A stretch of DNA of 64,000 bases from Spirosoma sp. (GTDB taxonomy: Bacteria > Bacteroidota > Bacteroidia > Cytophagales > Spirosomataceae). Within the stretch, counting starts at the first letter, position 1. Every line of letters starts with the position of its first letter. Positions 44,696-54,106 of this stretch are shown piece after piece. The notes below the pieces were generated by a model. The model did not search any database. It had not been told where the DNA came from and saw only the letters and a program-made list of their open reading frames with translations. Location of the stretch: contig NZ_JAPLET010000022.1 in assembly GCF_026391055.1 (NCBI RefSeq), positions 1,083,648 to 1,147,647 of the forward strand, read 5' to 3'. The translations under genes were made by a program, and so were the position numbers.

Positions 44696-46645
44696 TCACT
44701 TGGCCGCTATTTCAAACATCAGTTTATCAGCTGGTTTAGGCGAGAGCACCCGAAAATTGATCCGGTAGATCGTATCACCCCACTTTGTAACGATACCCCG
44801 GTCTTCAGGTGCTTCGAGCTTCACTTTTTCAACAGTTGGCTGCATTTGTTTCGGGTTAAAATGCACAATGAAGTCTTTAGCCGTTCCGGCTTTCGGAGTA
44901 TAATGTATGATCAGTTCGCCAGGTTTACCAATCTCGGCCGGGTAGCAGGTCATCAGGTGCTGCGTCAGTGAGTTAACCTGACTTAAACTGATAACATCCT
45001 CTACCTTAACGCCCTTGCCCCGGTTTAAACGAATAGACCGCTGCCAGCTTTTAATACCCGCTTCTTTTGGATATGACTTGGCAATATCAACCCCAAACAG
45101 TGTAGACGTATTGTCTGATTTGTATGTAACATTGGTAGCCTCAAATGCCCTTCCCGGAAGTTGATTCACTCCATTTACGGTCGGAAGGTTGTGGAAATCG
45201 GAGCAGTTGTACCAAATATCGTACCGCCTGGCGCTGAACGTTTTGGCCGTGTACGTGCCCCGTCCGACGTCAATCAACAGCGGCTGTCCATTGTAATACA
45301 CCACATAATTGCCGATGTCATTGTGGTTATGGCTTTCGTCGTTATGCCCGCCTTTGGCCGCTACGTAAAAACCATCCGTTGTGCCGCCCTGATCGCGGGC
45401 GGCAAATACCTGAAGGTCCGGCAGCCACACATTTTTGGGCAATGGTAACCCCTGAACAGCCTTTTGGAATTCATCTTGCATAAACAGGGCGTAGAAATGC
45501 CGAAAATAATGAAACTTGCCAATGTCGCCCACTTCTGGTTTGCGGTAAAAAGCCCCGAATTTCATCATATCCGGATCATTAATGGCTTTTCCATACCGGT
45601 AGATCATGGTGGCAGCCATACCAGGTTGCGGATCGGCATCGGCAAAATTTAGAAAGTATTTCTCGCTGATCTGTGCCCGGTAGATGAATCGGCCCATGTT
45701 CTTAAACTTATCATCGGCATACACATACTCAAAGGCATTGTTGCTGGCCGTGTTGAGCATGGCAATATTGTCGTACAGCGAAGCAGCTGCGGCTCCCCAG
45801 TAACTTGGTCCCTCATCGCATCCGCCATCCTGCGGGTATGGATTAAGAAACTCATCCAGTACGGTTAGCAGCTTGTGTACGGAGGCCGTCCGTTTGCTGT
45901 CGTCTTTCTCCAGCAACAGCACCGCATTAAGCCAGTTCGAGCAAATCCACGGATTCCAGTTGTTGGGCGCGCGCCCGGCGGCTGTTTTTGTCATCCAGCC
46001 GTGTGGTTTTGTCATGAGTGGCTGAAAAATACGGTAATTGGTTTCGTTGTAAATCCGCTTTCGGATTTGCGGAGAAACGGCATCAAGTTTATCGCCCAGG
46101 TAGAAATCTACCCAGGCCAGATAAGTAGCCGTTTCGGCCGCGAATAGATCGACAAACGGTTTGGACACATCCATCAAGCCTGCGTACTCCTTCGACTTCG
46201 GCAGGTGGGCCGATGCACCCCAGAAAGACTCTTCGCAAATTGACCAGACGCCGTCAATAATCTGGTCAACAAAACGTCCTTTGTTTTCATAAATTTCGGC
46301 CAGTAGTAAGGTACCCAGCACTTCGCGTTTTTCGAAACTTACGGCCTGATACTGGTCCCGGTCGCCGGTTCGCTCAATCAATAGTGATTTCGTTGCAGGC
46401 ACGTAAGGCCACTGGTACCCAAGGTACGATTCCGCTTTTTTGAGATACGATTTCATCATCGTCTGATCCGCTTTGGCCCAGCCTGCCCGATCGTCACGAC
46501 GCGGAAAAGGAGCCCATTTTGCCTGCGGAATCAACACGCTCTGCAACGCTTCTTTCGAAAATTTACCGCTCAACAGATTCTGCTTCTGTGCAAAAGCGGA
46601 TAAGCTCACCAGTCCGACAAAAGCTAAAAAAAAGATTTTTTTCAT
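44696..46645 (-). CDS. Heparinase II/III-like exported protein (first)
   Basis: A 649-residue secreted protein with a signal peptide (MKKIFFLAFVGLVSLSAFAQ). The N-terminal ~350 residues form an alpha/alpha toroid; the region from about 390 is the heparinase II/III beta-sandwich domain. Signature residues: HNDESHNHNDIGNYVVYYNGQPLLIDVGRGTY, with the conserved His and Tyr/Asp residues of PL12/PL15/PL17/PL21-type lyases. It probably cleaves a uronic-acid-containing polysaccharide by beta-elimination. A palindrome (46672-46780) separates it from the susCD pair. Confidence 0.85.
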   Translation of the reverse strand: MKKIFFLAFVGLVSLSAFAQKQNLLSGKFSKEALQSVLIPQAKWAPFPRRDDRAGWAKADQTMMKSYLKKAESYLGYQWPYVPATKSLLIERTGDRDQYQAVSFEKREVLGTLLLAEIYENKGRFVDQIIDGVWSICEESFWGASAHLPKSKEYAGLMDVSKPFVDLFAAETATYLAWVDFYLGDKLDAVSPQIRKRIYNETNYRIFQPLMTKPHGWMTKTAAGRAPNNWNPWICSNWLNAVLLLEKDDSKRTASVHKLLTVLDEFLNPYPQDGGCDEGPSYWGAAAASLYDNIAMLNTASNNAFEYVYADDKFKNMGRFIYRAQISEKYFLNFADADPQPGMAATMIYRYGKAINDPDMMKFGAFYRKPEVGDIGKFHYFRHFYALFMQDEFQKAVQGLPLPKNVWLPDLQVFAARDQGGTTDGFYVAAKGGHNDESHNHNDIGNYVVYYNGQPLLIDVGRGTYTAKTFSARRYDIWYNCSDFHNLPTVNGVNQLPGRAFEATNVTYKSDNTSTLFGVDIAKSYPKEAGIKSWQRSIRLNRGKGVKVEDVISLSQVNSLTQHLMTCYPAEIGKPGELIIHYTPKAGTAKDFIVHFNPKQMQPTVEKVKLEAPEDRGIVTKWGDTIYRINFRVLSPKPADKLMFEIAAK

Positions 46646-46671
46646 ACGAAAGAGAAGTAAAGACCCGGAAT

Positions 46672-46780
46672 GGTTAATGGGTGGTAGTTATTGATTAGCC
46701 GTTAATAGTTATACTGTACCGGGTAGCAGGTATCTAATTCTGAGTCTAGCTTTATCGCCAATAACTACTAACCATTAACC
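46672..46780. repeat. Intergenic imperfect palindrome E (7-bp word type)
   Basis: 22-bp arms (46672-46693 and 46759-46780), containing GGTTAATGG and GTAGTTATTG, pair with two mismatches. The right arm reads AATAACT, ACTAACC, ATTAACC, a heptamer class different from the C/D octamers. The loop also holds GTTAATAGTTAT words. It lies directly upstream of the heparinase-like gene, after the susD terminator. Confidence 0.85.
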
Positions 46781-46823
46781 AAAAACGGCAGTAGGTCTTT
46801 TATAGAAGAAAGCCTACTGCCGT
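46781..46823 (-). terminator. Rho-independent terminator of the second susCD pair
   Basis: Arms ACGGCAGTAGG (46785-46795) and CCTACTGCCGT (46813-46823), extended by imperfect inner pairing. On the minus strand the stem is followed by TTTTT (to 46781). It begins about 40 bp after the susD stop. Confidence 0.9.
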
Positions 46824-46863
46824 CGGATTAGTTGGTTTGAGATAAAAGCTATCTGGCTAGTTA

Positions 46864-48486
46864 TTACCAGCCCGGATTCTGTTTCAGGGACGGATTCAGG
46901 GCAATTTCGTTAATGGGCAATGGCCACAGATAATCTTTCTTGGCATCGAACTTACGGAAACTGGCATCCTGAACCAGAATGTAGTTGTCGGCGGTGAGCC
47001 GAACAGCGGCTACCGTACCAAACTCCGTTTTGAAAAAGAAATTTCCTAATACAGGTTTGGGCAGTTCAACTTCGGCCGTTTTCCAGCGGATCAGGTCCCA
47101 ATACCGGAATCCCTCCTGCGCCAATTCGACCCGACGTTCCCGACGGATTTCGTCGCGCATGGTCAGATCGTTTGCCGTTACGAATGAGTTGGTCAGTTTT
47201 GCCACACCACCCCGCTGTCGCAGCCGATTGACGGTAAGGTCGAGGTCGGCGTCACTAATCGTTCCATTCAGTTCAAAGAGGGCTTCGGCATAGGTTACCA
47301 GAACTTCGGCATACCGAATGATGGGCCGGTCGATGGTTGAGGCTTGCGTGTTCCAGTCGTCGATGTTAGCCGTTTTGCGGAACATAAATCCCGTTTTATT
47401 GAACACCAGTGGCGCAATATCAAAAATGGGTTTGGTGGTCATCATCGGATCACCACGCTTCATGAACGTATCACTCATCCGGATGTCGCGGTCACGGAAC
47501 ACATCGACTGACGCCACCGGCGCTTTGTAGAGGGGTGATTTGGTGATGGGCAATCCATCTTTCATCAGGTATGAATCGGCCAGACTTTTTGTCGGATTCA
47601 TATTTCCGTTTTCGAGTGAACCCCGGTAATAGGAATGGGTAACGACGCGCTCCGTCAGTGATACACCAAACTGCTTCACTAGAATATTCTCGGGATTCTG
47701 GCGCCCTTCGCCCGGCATTTGAAACAGATCGAAATACTGCCCGGTATACAGGTTGTGCTGCTTGCTGTCAATCACCGCCTTGGCGGCATCCGCAGCCGCT
47801 TTCAGGTGTTTGGTTGGATCACCATAGGCATGAAATTTAGCCCGCGTTCCTTCAAACAGGGCAACTCTTGCCTTAAATGCCAGCGCGGTGGTATTGCTGA
47901 CACGGCCAAAATCAGCCGTTCCCAATGTTGTATGAGTCGGCAGTTTTTGGGCAGCAAAGTCAAGATCCTGATAAATCTGTTCGAAGATGGCCTCGCGCGG
48001 ACTAGCCGGGGCGGTTAATTCGGCCGACGACTCGTCGAGTGTTTTCAGAATAAGGGGAACTTCACCGTAACGCTGCACCAGCGCAAAATAACCCCATGCT
48101 CTGAAGAAACGAGCCTCAGCCGAATACCGGTCAATAACCGTTTGCGCTGCATTTCCAGATGCGCGGGGCGCTTTCTCAACGATGTTGTTGGCTGCCCGGA
48201 TCAGGTTGTAGTTGTTGTTGTAATTTCCATCGGTGGCCGGGGCCAGCCGAGAACCATCACTGATATTGTTAGATGCCAGCCCAATGGCGTCATCCGACCA
48301 GACATCATCTGTCGACCAGCCGGGAAGGAAGGTATAGAGGTAATTGGCTGCGGCTTTAAGGTCGCCTTCCGAGCGCCAGAAAGTCTGGTCGCTGATTGAT
48401 GTTTCGGGCAGGCGTTCCACCTCACAGGCGGGTAAGCCCATGGCCATACCCAGGGCAACAATTATGTATCTAAAACTTTTTTTCAT
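46864..48486 (-). CDS. SusD/RagB family nutrient-binding lipoprotein (second locus)
   Basis: A 540-residue SusD-family lipoprotein with lipobox LPAC (Cys21). Family marks: RFFRAWGYFALVQRYGEVPLI, VTYAEALFELNG, RRERRVELAQEGFRYWDLIRWKTAE and the common ending LKQNPGW. It binds the imported glycan at the cell surface with the SusC-like barrel encoded 36 bp upstream. Adjacent heparinase-like genes suggest a uronate-containing glycan. Confidence 0.96.
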   Translation of the reverse strand: MKKSFRYIIVALGMAMGLPACEVERLPETSISDQTFWRSEGDLKAAANYLYTFLPGWSTDDVWSDDAIGLASNNISDGSRLAPATDGNYNNNYNLIRAANNIVEKAPRASGNAAQTVIDRYSAEARFFRAWGYFALVQRYGEVPLILKTLDESSAELTAPASPREAIFEQIYQDLDFAAQKLPTHTTLGTADFGRVSNTTALAFKARVALFEGTRAKFHAYGDPTKHLKAAADAAKAVIDSKQHNLYTGQYFDLFQMPGEGRQNPENILVKQFGVSLTERVVTHSYYRGSLENGNMNPTKSLADSYLMKDGLPITKSPLYKAPVASVDVFRDRDIRMSDTFMKRGDPMMTTKPIFDIAPLVFNKTGFMFRKTANIDDWNTQASTIDRPIIRYAEVLVTYAEALFELNGTISDADLDLTVNRLRQRGGVAKLTNSFVTANDLTMRDEIRRERRVELAQEGFRYWDLIRWKTAEVELPKPVLGNFFFKTEFGTVAAVRLTADNYILVQDASFRKFDAKKDYLWPLPINEIALNPSLKQNPGW

Positions 48487-48522
48487 GGCTAACTAATGAT
48501 TCGTTCTACGTGAGTCGGTTCA

Positions 48523-51500
48523 TTAAAAGGAGACGTTCAGCCCCACCGAAGCGGTGGCAAAGAATGGGTAATCATTCTCGACACCATCACGCATTTCGGG
48601 ATCGTAATACCCTTGGAATGCCTTCAACCCGGACACCGTAAATAAATCCTGTCCTGAGAAGAAGAAGCGAGCCTGGCTTATTCGTACCTTCTGCGTCAAT
48701 GTACTTGGCAGTGTGTAGCCAAACTGCAGGTTTTTCATCCGCATGTAGCTGGCATTGAGCACCCATTTATCGGAAGATAAGTAGTTATGTGTTGCACCAA
48801 CATACGGCCTTGGGTACAGCGCATTGGGATTTTCGGGGGTCCAGTAATCGTTGTGAATGGCCAAAGCCTGTTTCCAGGTAACTAGCAAGGGAGCGATCGA
48901 CTCTGTGTTTGGCCGGTAACTGCGCTTACCCACCCCCTGCATAAAGACGGTGAGATCAAACCCTTTCCACTGGGCACTTAACGTCAGACCAAACTGAAGA
49001 CGTGGCTGGGTGGTACCAATCAGTACCAGATCGCCATGATCGGCAATTGAGCCTTTACCGACATTGATTCTACTGTCGCCGTTTAAGTCCACGTATTTAA
49101 TATCCCCCGCCCCGGTCCGGTTATCCTGAAACGCCCAGTTTTTTACCTCATCAGCCGACTGGAAATAGCCCGCCGTCTGATACCCCCAAATGGTGTTGAT
49201 AGGGTAGCCTTCGATCAAGTTGTTCGTGCCGGCACCAACTACCGTCCGCCCGGCATAACTCACCAGTTTGTTGAAGTTATCAGACAGGTTAACGGCTACG
49301 GAATAGGTGAAATCTTTACCGATCCGATCACGGTATTTAACTTCTGTTTCCCAACCCCACGATTTCAGTTCGCCGTTATTCTGCCTTGGCGTACCGATAC
49401 CGATCGTGCCGGGTAGTTGCAGCGGAGTAAGCATATTACGGTTAAACTTCACGTAGTAATCGGCAGTCAGTTGCAGCCGGTTCTGGAAGAAGCCCAGATC
49501 GATTCCAACGTCGCTGGTTTCGATGGTTTCCCAGGAAAGAGCGGCCGAGGGGATTGAGCCCTGAAAGATATAGGATGTTCGGGCATCACCCAGTACCAGC
49601 GCCGAACCGCGACTTAGCTGGCTCAGGTAGTCATAGTTTCCAATGTTATCGCCCAAAGCACCGCCCAAACGTCCCCACGATGCCCGAAGTTTAAATTCGG
49701 TGAACAGCGGTAATGCCTTGGCGAACCAGTCTTCGCGCTGGAGGTTCCAGCCAGCCGAAGCCGAGGGGAAAATCTTGGTTCGCAAACCGGAGGCCAGTTT
49801 GGAACTCTCATCCTGACGCAGTGTAGCCTCAAACAGGTATTTACCGTCGAAATTATAATTGAACCGGCCGAATACCGACTGGAATGCGCGGGCCCGTACG
49901 TATTCGCTGTTGCTTTTTGTACGGTCGTCGCCCAGATTCAGGGTTGGCAAGTCATTACTTACCAGGTTTGAGGAAGCCGTGGCGACCCCTTCCTCGCGGT
50001 AATCTTCCCACTGATAACCGCCCAGTATCGAAAAATTATGCTTCTCTCCTAACTTGTACTCATAAGTAGCCAGAAACTGAAGATTCGTGTTGCGAACCAG
50101 TTCGTTGGTTACCTGATAGGAATTGGGATTATTCGCATAGCTTAAAATCCGGGATTTACCCCAGAGCGGTACGGTACGGGCAAACTGCTGCCGGAGTGAC
50201 GGCCGATACTGAACACCGGCCACACTGCGTAACGTGAGCCCTTTAACAAAGTTTGCCGCCTGGAGCGTTACTACGCCATCGAACTGGCGTTTGTTCTGGT
50301 TGTTATACCCACCCGATTCGAGCAACCCATAGGCCGTAGCCGCCGACCCAGCGCCATTATACCGTCCTTCGGGTGTAAAGAAAGGCGTTCTGGTTCGAAG
50401 CCGGTACACCTGATACAGCAACCCGCTTCCATTGGCATCGGTAGATGACTGCCTGACCTGTTCCAGCGAGTACGACAGGCGGGTATCGAGCGAGAGATGT
50501 TTGGTAAGCTGAGCCCCCAAATTGAGCCGGACGTTATACCGCTTCATGTTATCCGGGCCTATTTTAAATACCCCCTGTTTCTCATAGTACCCCGCCGAAA
50601 GCAGGAAATTCACTTTATCGCTACCACCCCGTGCGGTAAAGTTGTGAGTTTTCATGGCCGTGTATTTCCGCAACAACTGGTCTGTCAGTGACTGTTGATT
50701 ATAATACAGATAGGTGCCCGTATCGGCCGGATTGACAACATAGGGGATGTTGTTACGAATACGCTGCAAATCATCCTCGGTATATTCAGGTGCGCTACCC
50801 GAGTTTGCCCGTGCCAGGTTGGAGAACTGGGCTTCTTCCAGCAAGCTCATGCGGCCCGGTACATTAATAGACCAGTCGGTACCATATTGAGCCAGATAGT
50901 CGAAGGTTACTTTACCTGATTTACCTTTCTTGGTCGTAACCAACACAACCCCGCCCGCGGCCTGCGCGCCGTAGATTGCCGCTGCTGCTGCATCTTTCAG
51001 TACGCTGATACTTTCGATATCGTTGGGGTTCAACGTAGTCATGGTCGAAATAGGAACACTCACACCATCCAGAATGACCAGCGGATCAACGTTGCCGTTG
51101 GCCGACGTAACACCCCGTATCTGAAGTCGAATAGATTCATTACCGGGCTGTCCACTCTGACGGGTAATCGTGAGTCCGGGCGTAACACCCTGCAAGGCAT
51201 TAGCCAGGTTTGTTGTTGGCCGGTATTGAAGTGCTTTGGAATCGACTGTCGATACGGCTCCCGTCAGGTTCACTTTTTTCTGGGTGCCATAGCCAACAAC
51301 AACAACTTCCTCGAGTGCCTTATCGTCGTTTTGCAACTGCACGTTAATGACTGAACGATTGTTTACGTCGACCTCCTGCCGAACGTAGCCAACAAAACTG
51401 ACGATCAGCACGGCTTTACCGGAAGGCACGCTGATCTTGAACTGGCCGGTTGCATCCGTCGTCGTACCACGTGACGTACCTTTAATAACGACACTTACGC

Positions 51501-51645
51501 CGGGCAGTGCGTCGCCTTTTTCGTCAGTAATTTTTCCGGATACGGGCTGGTCTGCTGAGCTTGCCGAAACGGAAATACTGACAACCATGTGTAAAATGAA
51601 GAGCCATACAAGCGCTGCCCTTCGGAAGAGGTAAATGTTTCGCAT
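48523..51645 (-). CDS. SusC/RagA-type TonB-dependent receptor (second locus)
   Basis: A 1040-residue outer-membrane receptor. Order: signal peptide (1-29), carboxypeptidase-D-like regulatory domain (VSGKITDEKGDALPGVSVVIKG..., 35-108), TonB box-like region VVVVGYGTQKK, plug domain with PLVILDGVSVP and DIESISVLKDAAAAAIYGAQAAGGVVLVTTKKG, then the barrel to VGLNVSF. It imports large oligosaccharides with its SusD partner by TonB energy. No STN domain, so no anti-sigma signalling is implied. Upstream lies a 537 bp region with a LacI-type palindrome. Confidence 0.97.
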   Translation of the reverse strand: MRNIYLFRRAALVWLFILHMVVSISVSASSADQPVSGKITDEKGDALPGVSVVIKGTSRGTTTDATGQFKISVPSGKAVLIVSFVGYVRQEVDVNNRSVINVQLQNDDKALEEVVVVGYGTQKKVNLTGAVSTVDSKALQYRPTTNLANALQGVTPGLTITRQSGQPGNESIRLQIRGVTSANGNVDPLVILDGVSVPISTMTTLNPNDIESISVLKDAAAAAIYGAQAAGGVVLVTTKKGKSGKVTFDYLAQYGTDWSINVPGRMSLLEEAQFSNLARANSGSAPEYTEDDLQRIRNNIPYVVNPADTGTYLYYNQQSLTDQLLRKYTAMKTHNFTARGGSDKVNFLLSAGYYEKQGVFKIGPDNMKRYNVRLNLGAQLTKHLSLDTRLSYSLEQVRQSSTDANGSGLLYQVYRLRTRTPFFTPEGRYNGAGSAATAYGLLESGGYNNQNKRQFDGVVTLQAANFVKGLTLRSVAGVQYRPSLRQQFARTVPLWGKSRILSYANNPNSYQVTNELVRNTNLQFLATYEYKLGEKHNFSILGGYQWEDYREEGVATASSNLVSNDLPTLNLGDDRTKSNSEYVRARAFQSVFGRFNYNFDGKYLFEATLRQDESSKLASGLRTKIFPSASAGWNLQREDWFAKALPLFTEFKLRASWGRLGGALGDNIGNYDYLSQLSRGSALVLGDARTSYIFQGSIPSAALSWETIETSDVGIDLGFFQNRLQLTADYYVKFNRNMLTPLQLPGTIGIGTPRQNNGELKSWGWETEVKYRDRIGKDFTYSVAVNLSDNFNKLVSYAGRTVVGAGTNNLIEGYPINTIWGYQTAGYFQSADEVKNWAFQDNRTGAGDIKYVDLNGDSRINVGKGSIADHGDLVLIGTTQPRLQFGLTLSAQWKGFDLTVFMQGVGKRSYRPNTESIAPLLVTWKQALAIHNDYWTPENPNALYPRPYVGATHNYLSSDKWVLNASYMRMKNLQFGYTLPSTLTQKVRISQARFFFSGQDLFTVSGLKAFQGYYDPEMRDGVENDYPFFATASVGLNVSF

Positions 51646-51926
51646 AGTTAGTTTAACATAAAAGTTGAAAATTGACTTAAGTGAATCCTCTAGAGTAACT
51701 GCTTACGAGCGTCAACCGGTCTGTGAGACTTATGTCAGCCCGCTTGACCATTCATTATTCTTACTTTTAAAAGTTCACTTTTCAGCTGACCCTCTTTAAT
51801 GTCTATTTAATCAAACCAAAGCTTATGAGAAGCTTACAGTAAATAAATAGACAATACAATTTGAGCCTTTTTCCATACAGAGTTCAATTTAAACAGGGTT
51901 TACTTATAGATGTGGCGTTTTTTTTT

Positions 51927-51951
51927 TGCAACCGTTCCCACAAACGGTTGC
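51927..51951. promoter_or_regulatory. LacI-type operator-like palindrome upstream of susC
   Basis: Arms GCAACCGTT (51928-51936) and AACGGTTGC (51943-51951). The sequence TGCAACCGTTCCCA (51927-51940) fits the LacI-family pattern TGNNANCGNTNNCA. It is about 280 bp before the susC start. A terminator role is unlikely because no T-run follows on the minus strand. Confidence 0.55.
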
Positions 51952-52112
51952 GGCTCCGATTCTGTAAAAACTTTATCTTTAATACATATTTAATATCCTC
52001 TTTTCTTCCGGACAGTTGCCAGGGCTCATCTTGAGCCTAGTCTATGCCTAACGTCTTTCCGCTTCCAATAACACTCAGCTCTTAGCCAAAATACGCAACC
52101 CACGATAGGCCG

Positions 52113-52153
52113 AAAAACAAATTGGGTGTAGCCTGATGACTACACCCAATTTG
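52113..52153 (-). terminator. Rho-independent terminator of the SGNH-heparinase unit
   Basis: Perfect 14-bp arms CAAATTGGGTGTAG (52118-52131) and CTACACCCAATTTG (52140-52153), followed on the minus strand by TTTTT. It begins 30 bp after the heparinase-like stop. Confidence 0.92.
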
Positions 52154-52182
52154 ATACCTTAATGGCAATACACTCGTTCTAC

Positions 52183-54069
52183 CTAGCGCGGCCACTGGGC
52201 CAATGATTTCGGAGCTTGCTTTTTCTGACTGGCTGAAGAGCCCGGCGTGAGAACCACGCGAATGGCCGACTTTGTATTAGCCGGAATTTTTACATCGAAC
52301 CCTACCAGCATTGTTCCCGGATTTGGGGCATCATATTCATGGACAGGCACCGTTGACCAGGTTTTGAAGTCAATCTGGCCAGGCTCCATAACCTGAATCG
52401 TCAGCACTTTGCCATCTTTGGTCAGTTCAGCCCGATTAGTTCCTGTCAACTTCACGCTCGCGGGGGTCAGGAGTGTCCATCGTACTGTAGTCTCAACGGG
52501 TGTTGTTTCGAGTTCATCCTGAACGACTACATAGGCATTGTCTACAATAGCTATACCCCGGCTCGCCTTGGCCAGTGACTGCCTGTACACACTCGACAGA
52601 TCGAATTGAGCACTCTTAAAATCAGTGGACGAGGAGTGGGCTATAAGCGGTGCTTTCCCATCAACTGCCTGCAATTCATCATTGACACTTAGGGTATTGT
52701 GCGCGAAATTATTGTAACGTAGGATCTGCCATCGTTGCGAGTTCTGCCGCATGTTCCACAAATCTACTCCTTTAGATTCCAGTGATTCATATTCCTGCAT
52801 ACCAAAATCCATTGCCCAGCGCACACCATCGGCCTCCATCACAAATGAACCAACATCCATATGCGCGTGACTTGTTGAAGGGCTTCCCCCCTTTATGCCG
52901 ACAAAAATTGCCGCCGGGTCGGACCAGGATGTGCGCATCAGGGCAACAGGCGTTTTACCTTCGCCAACCCACATGGTTGATTTAGGCTCCTTTATCCGGG
53001 TTATCCCTATTCCATTGCCCCAGAGCAGAGCCGCAGGCAGCAATCGATCCCGAAGTTGTTTTTTCAGATCACCATTCATTAACCGGCTGCGTTCAATCCA
53101 GAGCAACGAGGAGTCATTACGTTTTTTTGCGAACCAGAACATAGCGGGTTGTAACTCACCATTCAAGCCTGAGTCCGAATAATTAAACGCATTGCCCGAC
53201 GGTCCTGTCATGTTTTCCAGGTAAGCCGCCGTTTGCAGAAAACCGGGTTGTGCCGATAGCCCGAAGTCACTCCCAAAAAGTTTATCGAGGGCACTTATGA
53301 GCATGACATTGAAACTCGTTCCATAACCCCAGTAACTATAGCCTTCAGGATATGCCCCATCGGGTTTGTAATCGCCCATGGGTAGTACCACCGAGGCAAC
53401 AGCCCGGTTGATTAACATCCGTGACTGTTCCGGCTGATCTTCGTAGAGGGCAATGGCTGCGTAGGTGATACCGGCATTACACACCTGATTCCAATTATTG
53501 GTACTTTTCAGCCAGCTATTGTACTTCGTATCCAGAGATGGCTCGATGCCTTTATTCAGGATCGCTTGTTTGATAGACAGACGCGATTGTTCGGACAAAT
53601 CGTTGTACAGCCAGTCGTAGCCTATCGAAACAGCCATTGTCATTTCGGCTACGTCCAGAAAATGTGAGGGGTTCCAATCGGAGAAGGCCGCTATGGTTAA
53701 TAGTTCGATTTCAGCCCGTTTCAGATATTTCTCCTGGTGGGTCATCCGCCAGGCATATGATAAGTAGAAAATCCGGCGTAGTGCTTCCCTCGATTTATCA
53801 AGCAGTCGACGACCAATTTGAATCCGTTTCAGCGGCTCGACACTCACCAATTGATCGCACTCGGTCAGAATAGCCTGGTTAAGTTTCTCCCAGCTTTTAT
53901 CAGCACCGATTGCTCGTTTCAGCCCCTCCTCTTCCCCTTTCAGCAGCAACAGCCTTGGGTGACCGGCTACCGAAACGGCAGACGTGAGCGGGTTTGTTTG
54001 CGCTCTGACCGCTACCTGTACAAGCAGAACGGCCAACAAAGTTTTACAAAACGAATTAAACGAAAGCAT
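52183..54069 (-). CDS. Heparinase II/III-like exported protein (second)
   Basis: A 628-residue exported protein with a signal peptide (to AVRAQ). The N-terminal helical domain contains GYDWLYNDLSEQSR, NNWNQVCNAGITYAAIALYED and GAYPEGYSYWGYG, typical for the alginate-lyase/heparinase toroid. The beta domain has GSPSTSHAHMDVGSFVMEADG, with the conserved His/His/Asp pattern, and a further NNFAHNTLSVN. It differs clearly from the other heparinase-like protein of this locus. It is the second gene of a unit with an SGNH hydrolase 37 bp upstream. Confidence 0.88.
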   Translation of the reverse strand: MLSFNSFCKTLLAVLLVQVAVRAQTNPLTSAVSVAGHPRLLLLKGEEEGLKRAIGADKSWEKLNQAILTECDQLVSVEPLKRIQIGRRLLDKSREALRRIFYLSYAWRMTHQEKYLKRAEIELLTIAAFSDWNPSHFLDVAEMTMAVSIGYDWLYNDLSEQSRLSIKQAILNKGIEPSLDTKYNSWLKSTNNWNQVCNAGITYAAIALYEDQPEQSRMLINRAVASVVLPMGDYKPDGAYPEGYSYWGYGTSFNVMLISALDKLFGSDFGLSAQPGFLQTAAYLENMTGPSGNAFNYSDSGLNGELQPAMFWFAKKRNDSSLLWIERSRLMNGDLKKQLRDRLLPAALLWGNGIGITRIKEPKSTMWVGEGKTPVALMRTSWSDPAAIFVGIKGGSPSTSHAHMDVGSFVMEADGVRWAMDFGMQEYESLESKGVDLWNMRQNSQRWQILRYNNFAHNTLSVNDELQAVDGKAPLIAHSSSTDFKSAQFDLSSVYRQSLAKASRGIAIVDNAYVVVQDELETTPVETTVRWTLLTPASVKLTGTNRAELTKDGKVLTIQVMEPGQIDFKTWSTVPVHEYDAPNPGTMLVGFDVKIPANTKSAIRVVLTPGSSASQKKQAPKSLAQWPR

Positions 54070-54106
54070 AGCGACTGGCGTAAGTGTGTAAACGTTAAAG
54101 CGCTAC

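Larger units (their letters stand above)
51646..52182. other. Regulatory gap upstream of susC (537 bp)
   Basis: Gap between the heparinase-like gene and susC, both on the minus strand. It holds the upstream gene's terminator (52113-52153), a palindromic operator-like site (51927-51951) next to a T10 run (51918-51927) and a long AT-rich leader (51650-51910). No ORF of note and no clear -33/-7 promoter pair could be assigned. Confidence 0.7.

Noticed and set aside
51818..51840. Two AAGCTT copies near the susC leader as an operator
   Set aside because: AAGCTT is itself palindromic and short, so two nearby copies are expected by chance in an AT-rich leader.
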